This document shows, piece after piece, positions 11,912-23,584 of a stretch of 64,000 bases of DNA (the first letter of the stretch is position 1; the number at the start of each line of letters is the position of its first letter). Below the pieces are notes generated by a model. That model did no database searches, had not been told where the DNA came from, and was given only the letters and a program-made list of their open reading frames with translations. The translations under genes and the position numbers were made by a program. The DNA is from Areca catechu (lineage: Eukaryota > Streptophyta > Magnoliopsida > Arecales > Arecaceae): positions 7,010,471 to 7,074,470 of the forward strand of contig CM038050.1 in the NCBI GenBank assembly GCA_021397845.1. The letters run 5' to 3'.

Positions 11912-14900
11912 ATAATGATAAGGATGTGTTTGAGGATTATCCAGGTGCTTAAGTTAGGTAAGCACCACTCTAACAGAAAAGGTAATCACATCTTTCTCTA
12001 CTAAGGCTATAGGAGATAGACAAATTAATCTTAAATTTAAAAAATAAAAAACTAAAGTTAGGATTTGACTATTTTCAAACAACAATCCTTCCCTACTTCA
12101 ATGTCCACATCTTTCCATCATGTCTCAACCCACATCTGGAAACCACCTCTCTCTCTCTCTCTCTCCCTCCCTCGCCCCCCCTCCCCTACCACCCTGCCCC
12201 CCCCAACCTCTTTCCATCTCTCCCTCCCTCTCCCCTTAAGAGTTTTTTTTTCTCCACTCATGTACATTGCACATGCCTTTTCCTTGTCCACTGACAAGTA
12301 ATTTGTAGCGATCAGATACCTCATAGCTCACCTAGGTACTTAGGCAAGGTGAGGAAACACATGATTGCCTCAAAATAGTCTCCAGGTGAGGTGGGTTTAC
12401 AAAGGCAATGCCTAAATAAGCACCCGGGACAAAGCAATCCCTTTTCTGGTTGGTTTTTCTAGAGTTTTGCTAGCTTTATTTTGAGGGTTATTTGGTCCAT
12501 GAAGCCCTCATAGACAAAAGGATACTCTAGGATGTTGAAAGATCTACTTTTTTGTCATATTTTTCAAAAACATCAAATATGTTGTGCTTAGCATTATTTT
12601 GCTCTCATGTTGGAACTTCGAAGCTAATCAAAATGTCCAATGGTCTTTTCTTGATTTTTGTTTGAAGCATGTTATAGAAATTTGTATCTTCATTTGATGT
12701 TTTGGAAGATGCAGAACATTATATCTAATGTTCAAGATAATTATGATTGAGGAATTTGAAACTTGAATAATTAATCATAAAATGTTTGTATTATTTTTGG
12801 ATACAACGTATTTACTTCTAACACATTTGTTGGACTTTTCATAAATTAGTGCCTTGCTTTCTTTAGGCAATAATGGCATCTACCACATCGGTGATATAGG
12901 GAAGGATCTTGTCACCTAAAGGTGCCCTTTTCTTTTGACAACCTTGCAAAAGGATCATGATTTTATAATATATTAGGCATCACATTTCAGCTGTTATTTG
13001 AGAATTTATGGGATTTATGAATTAGATCAAAAATTCGGGTCCCGTATTAAGCTGATATCAGATCTGACTTAAACACTCCTTTTTTTTGGTAAACCAAAAG
13101 GGATGGGGGGATAAATCCCGGTGTAGCTACCCGCGCAGGCCCCCGCCCTGTCAGGTAACGTTCGATTCAAGACACTCAGATTTTCGCAGTCTTTACCTAT
13201 CTAAAGGTAAGTACGTCAATCTAACACCATCAAGGCACCGGTTGGTAGAACGGAAACAAAGAGGAAGACACCGACCTCTCACTCACACCAACGGTCGTGG
13301 GCCTCAGAAAAATTCCTAGATTTAATCGAGTCACCCACGGGATCATGCCTCGAACACACGACCGGTTGGTAGCGAGGCAAGGCCTCTACCAACCGGGATA
13401 CCACCTTAGTGATACTTAAACATTCTTTTAAGTTTAAACTCTAAACCATGTTTCATCTAGCCTTAAATTAAAGCAAACCCAGTCATCTAAAACTAAGGCC
13501 GGAACTAGGCCAGTCCAAAGCCCATCGGCTGGAACAGGGCCGGGCCAGTCCAATGGGTTTCAGGCAGGCCCGAAATTGAGTCGGACTTCGGGCCAGATTT
13601 TAAGAATTTTCAGGCCGAGCCCAGGCACCCCTTTGGTCCGAAAATTGAATGGGCTCTATTTTAAAGCTCGAAGTATAGCCCGATATGCTTAAAATCTAGC
13701 CAGAAGCCCGACCCGATTTCAGGCCGGCCCGAAACCCATTGAGCTGGCCCGGCCCAATTCCAGGCGATGGACTTTGGGCCGGCCCAGTTCCAGCCCTATC
13801 TAAAACCCAAACTTTGGATTGCTTATATCCCTATAAAATACATTCCTTTCCCTTTTCTAGTTACATGAGCAAACTAGAAAATTTAGTCTTCCAAACCCTA
13901 TCCCACAAAAAGAAAAAGGTGAAAAAGTAAGCCCTTCTCTCAAGATCATCTAATGATAACTCCATATAACCATTTTACACAACCTGACTAGAACTAATAA
14001 GAATCCAGAGCAATAAAAGCTTTAAAAGATTTTCATCATGCTAAGAAAGAGAAAACTTATTATGAAAACATTTTGATAAGTAAATGCAGGAGACAATAGT
14101 GTACCTTCACGAGTAAGGAATTGCTTCCTGATTTAGATTTCACAATGACGCCCATTGATTTTCGACTGCGGTCAAACTCAAGAGTTGCAATCCTTTGTGC
14201 AACTCCATTCCACCATTGACAGCATCCTAAAATATTAAGCAATAAGCAAAGCATTTCATATTCTCTCGTGCAACTACACCATACTTGACAAAATATATCA
14301 GGTATAACTATGAGGACTTCAACGTACTTAATATCTCAGTGGACTCCAGAGATGAAGAGTCACACCCTCCTGGAAGCCCCATTTTCTCAACCAGAACCTG
14401 ATGGGATATGTAGATGAAGAACACTTATTAGTCAACAAGATCAACTGCATTTTGTAGACTCAATGACAAATCTGCATAGAAACTGTCAAATTATAGTTCC
14501 AACAGAAGGTTTAGGACATACAAATGTCAACCATTGGAATTACCTTCCTTCGATATAGACAATGAAAATGGGGCACAGTTTTTTTGGGGAAAAAAAAAAC
14601 ACCCTAAAGTGTGCTATGTCACATGAGTTCATCTATGGAAGCACAGAACATATGATAAGATTGTTTAGTGATCCATTCCACAACCCTTCTCACTTGACAT
14701 TTTCTTTTATGACAAACTCCTAAAAGAAGCACCGGCTATATTTATATCTAATTAAGGGTCAACCAACAAAATCTCGTGCTGCAGGATCATTCTGCTTTAG
14801 ATTGTAGACAATGAACTGTCTTATAAGAATCGCTTTGAATGCTCTTAAAAGGAAAAGAATACGGAAAAATAATATACAGTTAGAAAATAATTTTGTGGAT

Positions 14901-16313
14901 TCTTACCTTCAAAGCTGCCTCTGTTGGCATTCCACTGGCAACAAACTGATGCCCCGAGTCTGCAATACTGGCATCATTGCAAACAGCAGCGACTTTCGCA
15001 ATCATTTGAAGATTTGCATCCATTTTACCAGTACGCCAATCACGGATCTTCCCATCATGAGGATCATACGTGGTACCATCCACTTTAAAGCTCTGGATAG
15101 TATCTGTCCACCGCCCCATGGCCACAAGCCTTACCGCTGACATCTGATTGGTCGTCAGTGTACCAGTCTTATCAGAACAGATGACAGTGGTGCATCCCAA
15201 AGTCTCGACACTTGGCAGCTTCCGGACCAGTGCATTCTTCTGTGCCATCTTCCGAGTGCCTAGTGCAAGGCAAGTAGTAATCACTGCCGGCAAGCCCTCA
15301 GGAATTGCAGCAACAGCCAAAGCCACAGCAATCTCAAAGTAATATGTGCACTTCTCGAACGAGAACTTGAAATTCCTCGGCCAGCCATCAACATATTCCC
15401 AAGTAAAGAAGTACTTGACATTGATAAGCCAAACCAAAAGACAAATTACACCAATTATAGCTGTGAGGACCTCACCAAATTCATTCAATTTCTTCTTCAA
15501 TGGTGTATCATCCTCGCTCTGGGAAGCTTCATGGATCTGTGAATGTATCTTGCCTATTTCTGTGTTCATGCCTGTCTGGGTTACCAAGCATACACAGCTC
15601 CCATTCACAACAGTGGTGCCTGCAAAGACCATGCACTCTTTCCCTTGGATATCTGTGTCCTCAGAATCAACACGGTGATTGGTTTTATTCACAGCAGCAC
15701 TCTCTCCTGTCAGAGATCCTTGCTTTACCCTAAAAGTGGAGCTTATGAGATACAGAATCCTCATATCAGCCGGGACCTTATCCCCAACCCTGAGCTCCAC
15801 GATATCTCCCGGAACAAGCTCTTTTGCAGGCAAATTAGGGATCAACTCCCCGTTCCTCCTAACCATAGCATGTTCTGACTGTATTTCTTTCAGTGCTTCG
15901 AGGGCTTTCTCGGCATTAGTCTCTTGCCAGACCCCAACGATGGCATTCACGATAAGTATAAGAAAGATCACCAACGGTTCCACGAAGGCAGTGATTTCCA
16001 ACTCACCCCCCTCCTCCCCATCATACCAAGCGAGGACGAACGAGACCACGGCGGCCACGAGGAGGATCCGGACAAGGGTGTCATTGAATTGTTCAAGAAC
16101 CAGCTGCCAGGTCGAGGGCCCCGAGTGCTTCTCGAGCTCGTTCCAGCCATGGATCTCGCCGCGCTTCAAGACCTCATCAGATCGGAGGCCCTCGCTAGCC
16201 GAGACCTCGAATTCGGCCTCGCACTCCTCAATGCTTCTGGCCCAGGCCGGGAAGGCGGAGGTCGAGCGCTCCAATTCGAACTTCTTCTCAAGATCCTGCC
16301 CTCCCTTTCCCAT
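3460..16313 (-). CDS. ECA1: ER-type calcium-transporting P2A ATPase (ECA1/ECA4-like), 8 coding exons
   Basis: Pumps Ca2+ (and in Arabidopsis ECA1 also Mn2+) into the ER using ATP. Exons in transcription order: 16313-14907, 14397-14328, 14226-14105, 10153-9875, 9754-9377, 7537-7428, 5200-4972, 4038-3460. All borders are GT-AG and phases match, giving 1057 aa; Arabidopsis ECA1 is about 1061. Landmarks: TGES loop at about residues 202-205, PEGLP ion-binding turn of M4 at about 338-342, phosphorylation motif CSDKTGTLT (Asp about 381), TGDGVNDAP hinge at about 727-735. The luminal and C-terminal membrane helices lie in the last two exons. The protein ends KHKDE, which fits a KxKxx ER-retrieval signal. 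The ATG at 16313 matches the family N-terminus (MGKGG). Introns 3, 5 and 6 (about 4.0, 1.8 and 2.2 kb) are swollen, and intron 3 carries identifiable transposons. ECA1 and ECA4 are close paralogues, so the symbol means that pair. Confidence 0.96.
5960..6130. repeat. (TTTC)n tract plus 75-bp tandem duplication
   Basis: In ECA intron 6. A short tttc microsatellite at about 5960-5983 is followed by two copies of a 75-bp unit (anchors catgat at 5991 and 6066) that share tgttgtcatttcaagtaa and a poly-A run. Just upstream, 5640-5940 is purine-rich low-complexity sequence. Confidence 0.75.
7828..7868. repeat. Low-complexity C-run / A-run
   Basis: A homopolymeric C stretch runs straight into an A-rich stretch inside ECA intron 5. 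A similar T-run/G-run pair lies at about 8090-8110. No gene content. Confidence 0.7.
10337..10667. mobile_element. Foldback MITE in ECA intron 3
   Basis: The left end (gggcctgtttggatgaatgg) and the reverse complement of the right end (agggcttatttggatgcatg) match, and complementarity continues inward for well over 100 bases per arm, leaving a short A-rich centre near 10490-10510. The ggcctgtttgg-type terminus is common in hAT-like MITEs of plants. I could not fix a clean 8-bp target duplication. It is non-coding and would fold into one long hairpin in the pre-mRNA. Confidence 0.85.
10940..11230. repeat. 141-bp tandem duplication
   Basis: Two diverged copies begin at 10940 and 11081 with cttgataaattttcaaacca. 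Both include the block gatagatagtgtcaatctgc followed by acggtgatac. Located in ECA intron 3. Confidence 0.75.
11823..11908. repeat. (CT)43 microsatellite
   Basis: 86 bases of uninterrupted CT dinucleotide in ECA intron 3. It would read as GA repeats in the ECA pre-mRNA. A second, impure CT/C-rich tract lies at 12150-12240. A run this long and perfect should be polymorphic between individuals. Confidence 0.97.
13081..13413 (-). mobile_element. tRNA-derived SINE in ECA intron 3
   Basis: On the minus strand the element starts near 13413. It has a box-A-like segment (cggttggtagagg) followed about 26 bases later by a box-B-like segment (tgttcgaggc), the spacing of an internal Pol III promoter. 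It ends in an A-run at 13081-13090. It is flanked by a near-perfect direct repeat: acttaaacactcct (13067-13080) and acttaaacattct (13414-13426). Non-coding; mobilisation would have used a LINE such as an L1. It is inserted in the same orientation as ECA. Confidence 0.8.
13494..13800. mobile_element. Foldback MITE-like element (ggctggaactgggcc family)
   Basis: The left arm beginning ggccggaactaggccagtcc is the imperfect reverse complement of the right arm ending ggcccagttccagccc. Pairing continues inward through gggtttcaggc-type sequence. It is GC-rich compared with the surrounding intron. A second member of the family lies at 42860-43163. Confidence 0.7.
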
Positions 16314-16366
16314 CTAGGCGGCAACCGACAAAACTAGACGAGAAAGAATTTTTAAAAAAATCTTTC

Positions 16367-16548
16367 CTACAAAAAAAAACTCGAATCCATGCCCGATCGT
16401 TGTAATGCAAACCCTAGCAACCGATTCCCCCACCGTAAAACGACCGAAACTCTCGTCAATCAGAGCCCCATCACGAAACAAAGATTCGAGAAAACACTGA
16501 AATGTCTATGAATAAGGGATGACAAAAATCGTGTTAGGGTTCGGTTAC
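16367..16548 (-). other. ECA1: Probable 5'UTR intron of the ECA gene
   Basis: On the minus strand a donor (gtaacc) after 16549 and an acceptor (t-rich...gtag) before 16366 bound a 182-base segment upstream of the ATG. The segment is T-rich toward its 3' end. This would leave a 53-base untranslated leader in exon 2 plus a first non-coding exon upstream. Inferred from splice signals only. Confidence 0.6.
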
Positions 16549-16687
16549 CGGATTTGATTGCGACAAGAATTCTTTTCTTCGCTGCTCTTCTCCTCTGATC
16601 GCCACTTCATGGAAAAATAGAAAGAAAGGAGGAGGGGAAACGCGCTCGGCTATCGGGAGTTGAGCGTGCTCGTGCGTCCCTGGAAAC

Positions 16688-16703
16688 TACTTCCGTATAT
16701 ATT
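16688..16703 (-). promoter_or_regulatory. ECA1: TATA box of the ECA gene
   Basis: The minus strand reads gggaatatatacgg here, a TATA element about 380 bases upstream of the ATG. That places transcription initiation near 16660, just upstream of the proposed non-coding exon 1. Upstream of this (16740 onward) the sequence turns abruptly AT-rich. Confidence 0.65.
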
Positions 16704-16739
16704 CCCAAGCTTGGATGCGCCGCCCCGTCCAAATGCTAT

Positions 16740-17848
16740 GGCAGTTAAATCTCTATCCAACTAATTGAAATCACGTTATCAACTAATTAAATTCTTAAAT
16801 TAATTTGTAATACAAATATATAAAAATAAAAAATATATTTTATTAAAAATATAAAATATAAAATATTATTTAAGGACTATAAAGACCGTCAAGATGGTAC
16901 TCCCATTAAATAGGATCTTGTCAAGATGGTAGTCCCATTAAATAGGACCTTATCTCATATCTATTTAGTATTAGTTTAAGGAAGGATGTTGTTAGATTCG
17001 ATTCAAGATTAATCCTTCAAAAATTTTCCTTATTTCCTATAATAATATTTATGTAAATTCGACATTTAACTTTTTTTTTTTTTTTTTTAAAGATGATAAA
17101 AATTTTAAAAAAAACTGCATGATTTACCCCTATCCCATTTTTTATCTTAATATATATATATATTTATTATTTATTCTTCAACATATTCAAGTCCATATTT
17201 CAAATATCTATTTGTTGATCACATGATCATCGTATAGTTACCATATTGAAATATATGAAATAAAAATACATAGAGATATATTAGATTCATTTTATGTACT
17301 ATGATGAGTAATTTTTAATCATGATGACTTGCATCAATCATTAAATTATTTATTTAATTTTATAAATGATAATAAAATTTTATAAAAAATAAAATAATAA
17401 AAAAAATAAATAAATATAAAAATTATAAAATAGATATAAATAAATAATTATTCATTTATTGTGCGCATGTAATATGACTATCCGGGCGCAGCACTTGCTT
17501 CTATTTAATGGAAATTGACTTAAAAATTGAAACTGTTTAATTTATCTCCATGAACAGGTTAAACTTACTGGCCAAAACATATTTTATTTTTGTATGATTT
17601 AGCATTGAAATATCTTAACTTTTACAATTCAAGATGATATTATTAATTGGAGAACTAATCTAACTATTCTTATAAATTTTGCATCAATAACCATGATCCT
17701 CAAATAAATCTCTAATACGATCCCCACCTCATTTAGAATATGGAACAAACCAAATAACCAATTTAACATGTAACCGAACCAAAATGAAAACCTCCTGGAC
17801 CTGGACTCATCTATGCCACCCTTAGTCTCCTGACCTCAGACCACATCC

Positions 17849-17879
<31 letters not shown>

Positions 17880-18472
17880 CTGGGTACTAAGAATATTCCC
17901 GTGGTCAACCATTCCTTGCCGCAACCGGAGGCTTTAGGAAATTTCCAGGGTCCATCGTCCTTGACTTGATTAAATGAAATGGGGTTCGGTGTCGTGGCAT
18001 CCGTGACCAAAAAGCCCAATAGGTCAATGACTTTGTCCAAGCGTTCTTGTTAGTCTAACATGGCTTCTTCGCCAATAAAAGTACAGGATTTGCAGGCCAT
18101 CCTATTGGAGGTAGTGGTTCGGATAATAGGAGGCGGCTAGGCTGTTGAAAAGATAAAAGGAGCGTGCTGACTAGCTAATAGTTATTCCATCTCCATTACC
18201 ATCATTCATTGGACTTGCTCTATTTATTTTTATTAAATTTTTATCAATATAATTATTAAGAATTTATTATTTTACAAATTTTAGCATCTACTAATTGGTT
18301 TTTTATCTTGGCATCTTTATGCCCGGATGCTTCTTGCTGGCAACTAGTAGAGGCATCTCTCTGAGAGCCTACCTGAGCTGAAATTGGACAGGATATAAGA
18401 GCATGCTAAGTTCCTGACCGGTTACAGTTTCAATAAAACAAAGAATTCTAAGATTTAAAATATGTAGATAAT
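16740..18472. other. AT-rich intergenic DNA
   Basis: No gene is recognised. It contains very AT-rich stretches (16790-17460), a poly-T run (about 17850-17879) and a 32-bp tandem duplication at 16888-16951. Confidence 0.6.
16888..16951. repeat. 32-bp tandem duplication
   Basis: Two adjacent copies (16888-16919 and 16920-16951) begin gtcaagatggta and end in cccattaaatagga plus c/t differences. Only a few bases differ. Confidence 0.9.
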
Positions 18473-18477
18473 GATTT

Positions 18478-21400
18478 TGTCATGTCCCGAATCTGGCACT
18501 GGGATCGGTTACATGACCGGCCGCACAATCCTAGGTATCATCTTAGATATCATGCCAGGCCTATCCTTCAATTCAATATCCAAGCTGTGGTAAAGAACAA
18601 ATTTCATTAATTATCTATTTATTTCTAGAACTTTTCATAAAGATTAACAGATAGATAAAATTCAACTAAAATTTAAGATAAATCATAAACTAAGGATTTA
18701 ACACATAAATCCTAGTTCCTCACTGACTGGTCCCAAAGTCCGATTGATCTTCCGGATTTATAACAAAGATATAGAAACAGGGATTGAGTTATACAGGCTC
18801 AGTAAATTATCACCTCTAATATATGCATAAATATGACAACAATAAATTGCAAATATGCACAATCATACATCACAGTAAATCAGCTCATAACAAAATAAAA
18901 TGCAGCATCACATTAATATGTGCATTCAATTATAAACGACACGACTATGGATGGCCAACTATTTGAAAGTTTAAAAGGCATAGCAGGTAGATGGACTATA
19001 TTTTAAAATTATTTTAAAGTACAGTACAGCGGAAGACTTGGTAGATCAATCAAGTCGATCTACCAATCTACCTGCAACAGGATCCGACATAATAAAAGTG
19101 TATGTAGAGATATCAAGAGCAAAGAAAAGGAAATGGTACATTATCTTTGACCTTTGGATGCAGGTGATGAAGAGCCGCTGAGCCACACAAATGTCTGGCT
19201 TCTACGGGTAGTTCATACCAGGGCTTGATCCCAATCAACTTCCTTGGAGTGCTAGCTCCTCAGGATCCTTGAGGCCGAACTTTTCCTTCCTTGGACCTGC
19301 AAGACTTTCTTGAAGCAGTTGGAAAAATCTGGTTGGAGGACAGTTAGGGAGAAGTAGAAGTGGAACCCTTCCTAACTAACTCTTTCTTCCCAAACCCTAG
19401 CTTCATAGCTAGGTAGGCTCATACCCAAAATCCCAATCCTCTCAAACCTCACTCTTAGGATACCTTCCCTTCCTCTTTATAAAAAACCCAGCAAAAGTCA
19501 ACCTCAACTCAACTTCGCTACCCCTATAAAGACACCTATTTATAGTAGCAGCAAAGAGGAAGAGAGAGATATGGAAGGAGGAGTGATTGGGGGAGAGAGT
19601 CAAGGGTTGAACCAAATTAGCTCTAGGTTTATATAGGAGAAAATTTGCATTCCAAATAATGAATTCCATAAAAATCTTGGAGCCAATTTCAGCCAAGATT
19701 TGAAATTTGAATTCAAAATTCAAATTTGAATCTTTAAAAGAAAGTGAGCATGACTAATCAAATCTAATTTGATCCTAAGCCGAATCACATTTGGTTTGAC
19801 CCATCAGGTTGCAATCATATTGCAAATAAGTCCTCCAAAAATTTACTAATTGAATTAGTGAAAAATCCTCGTCATAACCAAGTGTCGACTCATGGAAGTG
19901 TCGACATTTGGGTCATGGTCAATCATATTGACCCATAGTGATGCCAAACGATTCTTAATCATCGATCGATTTTTAGATCAAGTAGAAACCCCTATGGTGT
20001 ATTACCCCATAGGTTCGAACACTAAGCCGATAGCACTGGAACGTTTCTAGTACCAGTCAAAGTCATCATTTAGCAATGATACCCGACATCCGGATAGATC
20101 GAAGATGCAAAGTAACTCTCTAGAACCTCTGGCATATGATTACCGCATAATTCATCCCTTTGACCTCATAATGCTCAAGATGACCTAGGTTTTGACTGCC
20201 AACCCTAATTTAGTCATCTAGATTGAGTCTCAACCTTACAAGTCTGTGACTCCTCACAATAACTATCCTAGCCAAGGTTTTGCTAAATTGAGACGTGGTG
20301 AGTCATTCACTCTAAACCATTTGGAGGGGTCAATCCTATCTTGATCCATCACTGCTCCACAAGTACTTGACTGTACCCAAAAACCTTCCATCATTAAATT
20401 AAAAATCCAGGTAATCCGGTATCAAAGTACAGTGAGTTGCTTGCAAGCTACCATGGTGATCTTAGATATAAGGGACACATATACCCATATCCCTTCGTGA
20501 GCAACCCTTTGGTAGAAGGGAGCTCTGCAGATGGTCACGTTCAGTAAGACATCATACATTTCACATGTATGTCATATCAGTGTCTCTACACTCCTTGGTT
20601 AAGAGGATAACCAATCAATGTGACATACAACAACCTACACTCGATACACCGTCGTCCTATAACAACGTATCCTTTGGTTGTGAACCATTTTAAGAACTAC
20701 TCGATACATCCTCTCTGTATCAAATATAATGTAATTCTAAGGACTCCATCATACAAGAGTTCTTTTCAGGAAAATGCACATGTGATAAGCAGCCAAAGAA
20801 ATAACTTTTATTCATTTAAAGAATTCATATATAATTACAAAATAGCACAACCATCTACATCCTAGACGATTGACTTTGGGATACTATTTCCAACACCATT
20901 TACTTTACTCTCCTAGTCCCTCTGACTATGACCATGATTGGCCCGTGGATAGCCCCGAAAGAGAATAGAATCCTGACTACACATACCGCACATCAGTCAT
21001 GTACCAGTGATCGCCTCACTAGAGGCCCGGAAGAAAACTGACTCTGATATCACACGAGAAAATATACATCCTCAGCATGTGCCAGCAGCTGCTAAGCATG
21101 ACTAAAAATAAAAAGGCAACTAGCTCCTGACTACACATACCGTACATCGGTTATGTGCCAGTGATCGCCTCATTGGAGGCCCTGAAGGAGACTAGGTCCT
21201 CATGTGATCATAGTCGGACTAGAGAGCATCCACACCAACACAATGCATGCAACCCAATGTAATATACTACACATATTTAATATTTCAAAATATATAGCAT
21301 ATTTGGCACATAATACCAGAGGTTAATATAACTTACCTAAAACTGATTCTATCGGGAATACATGACTCAACTCTAGATCCTCGATACTTCCATACTGATA

Positions 21401-22474
21401 AAGGCTCTGATAAAATAAGTTAAATAATTAATCCTAATTCTATATAAGATAAAAGATTTTTCGGTCTAGTCTAAGACTAGGCTCGATCTAAATATCTATT
21501 TAGGTCTGGATGATAAAAATCAGATTAATCAATAGAAACAGTCTAAATACCAAAACTAATTTTATAAAATTTATTTATTTATTTTTTCTTCGCTCTCCTT
21601 TCCTCTTTCATTTTCTCTCTCCTTTTATCTCTCCTTTTTCTCTCTCTTCTCTCCTTTTTTTTTTCTCTCCTCTTTTTTTTTTTCTTTTCTTTTTTTCCCC
21701 TTTTTTTTTTTTTCCTTCCTCTTTTTTTTTTTTCTTTCTCCCTTCTTCTTCCCCCGGCTTCTCCTTGGTTTGACCCAAGCGAGCCTCCCATAGCCATTGG
21801 AAGCCATGGGAGATGGTCGACGAGGGAGGGAGCTTGCCGGATGGAGAAGAGGAGAGGGCGACACGATCACTAGCGTTCGTCCTGCTTCCTTCCCCCTTTC
21901 TTTTTAATTTTTCCTGCTTTCTCCTTGGCTCAGCCAAACAAGCCTTCCTCGTTACCATGGACCAGGGAAGAGGGAAGGAAACACACCGGCGAGGCATGAC
22001 GACGGCGGGAATGGGCCGGCGGCACTTGAGTTCCAGTGATGGTAGAGGCCGAAATCCAAAGATAAAAAAAATAGAAAGGAATGAGGAATTGGGAGTCTCC
22101 TAAGGCAATCGGCTTCATACCTCGACTCTGCCACTGCTGGAGTTGGGAAAGATAGAGGAGGGAGGCAGAGAGGCTCGTTCCAGCTCAATTAGAGGCGATG
22201 GAGAGGGTTTTAAAGAAGAGTTTCAGTACAGATAATGCATAGCTTACCGAGGATATTGCTGTTCGTCCAAGAGTCCCGCCCTTCCCCGGCGGTCCTTCGG
22301 TCATTTCCTCCCACCCCACGGCATGTACTATCTCCTCCGGCGATCTCAGCGATAGGATAAATAGGGGCTCCGTCCCCTGTTTCTCATCTCTCTTTTTTTT
22401 TCTGAGCTCCGAACTGAAATCGGCAAGGGCCGCCGACTTCAGCCCAAGGTGGCCCAGTTAAGCTGGGCTTCACA
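18478..22474. mobile_element. Solo LTR (outer), interrupted by a nested LTR
   Basis: Starts tgtcatgtcccgaatctggc and ends ...ctgggcttcaca, with an exact 5-bp target duplication gattt on both sides (18473-18477 and 22475-22479). Removing the nested 1.9-kb LTR plus one TSD copy leaves an LTR of about 2.06 kb. No primer-binding site, polypurine tract or coding domain lies inside or beside it, so it is a solo LTR left by LTR-LTR recombination. Internal features are a duplicated block around ctgactacacataccg (20970 and 21128), a long pyrimidine tract (21585-21760) and a TATA-like gataaata at 22347. The tgtcRYGYcccgaa start is typical of Gypsy-type LTRs, but superfamily and orientation are inferences. 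Confidence 0.85.
18964..20895 (-). mobile_element. Nested solo LTR (inner), Copia-like, minus orientation
   Basis: On the minus strand it begins tgttggaaatagtatcccaa and ends ...ctttca, with flanking 5-mers ctatt (18959-18963) and ccatt (20896-20900), one mismatch apart. At about 1.93 kb with TG...CA termini and no coding domains it is best read as a solo LTR. Promoter-like elements on its minus strand are tatataaacc (near 19630) and ctataaatagg (near 19546). Orientation comes from the tgttggaaatagt start, which I know from plant Copia LTRs. Because it sits inside another LTR, it is the younger of the two insertions. Confidence 0.8.
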
Positions 22475-22479
22475 GATTT

Positions 22480-22877
22480 CGTCTCGCTTCTTAAAGTATA
22501 TGAGCATCTCAGAGAATGATGAAGGTGTGATGGCGGTGCGAGATGTTGACATTCAGCATGGCCAATGTCAAAGATTCAGGTCCCGATGAGACGTCCCGTG
22601 GAATACCGGGATGGGATACCATCTCATGTATTAGAATAGGACGTCCCATCAGCATCCCAACATCCTAATTAAAATATCTCAGAATATTTCTATCTTGAAT
22701 ACCGGAATAAGATGGGAAATCGATGCATTCTGTTTCATGAAAAAATTAGAATAATTCCGTTCCACGTAAATTAAAACCTTTGGCCAATGTTTCCTCCATG
22801 ACCAAGAAGATGTAGCAAGTGGGCCCACCGAAAATGAGGCATTCTTGTACCACCGCTTACAGCTGACTATCATCGGA

Positions 22878-22919
<42 letters not shown>

Positions 22920-23584
22920 GATATTTTAATGAATGATTGGGGCTGTTGGCTGCGAAGGTGGTGGTATAATTTATTGGCAGTCGTGGAGAATAATGAGAAA
23001 AAATAAGTCATGGAGGATTTCTTTAAGGTTCGATTCTCATCCAATCAGGAAGCTTTTGTTGAGAGAAGAACCTTCTTTATGACGATATTTGATAAGATTG
23101 AGATGGAACTTTTGATGCGTGCTTGCCGGCTTGGTATGTACCATTTACCTGACTTTGACTTGATTTAAACGCTGGATCGATTGGCAATTTTTTCAAGCAA
23201 TTTATTGCGGAGCAATTATGTCGACATTTGTGTCCTGCAAGTCCTTTATTTTTGTAATTTAATAACCTTCGCTTGCTTGGAGTTTCGATGCTAACCAAAG
23301 GATTCCATGGAATAACGATATGAACCAATGGGTTTTATATGGCAAGGATACCTTCAGGGTGTGCACGTTGTAAAAAACAATATGAACCGTTATAGTAAAG
23401 ATAACTTCAAGGTGCGCACGATTTTTTATAAATATTTATAAATCGAGGCATTCATACCAACCGAGCATGATTTATTCAAAAAATAATTAAAAAAAATAAA
23501 ATATTTTAAAAATAACATTGGACCTTCCTTATATCAATCTATAAAAGATCATTTAAGTGCTCTACAACATATATGACTACCCAG
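22480..23584. other. Intergenic DNA with (GA)n
   Basis: No gene recognised. A GA microsatellite occupies 22885-22911. The rest shows no domain in any frame; it may include the 3' untranslated end of the LINE that follows. Confidence 0.5.

Noticed and set aside
15346..16337. Long plus-strand ORFs opposite ECA exon 1
   Set aside because: Antisense shadows of a strongly conserved coding exon.
21510..21997. Highly basic or Phe/Ser-rich ORFs
   Set aside because: They are low-complexity translations of the pyrimidine tract in the outer solo LTR.
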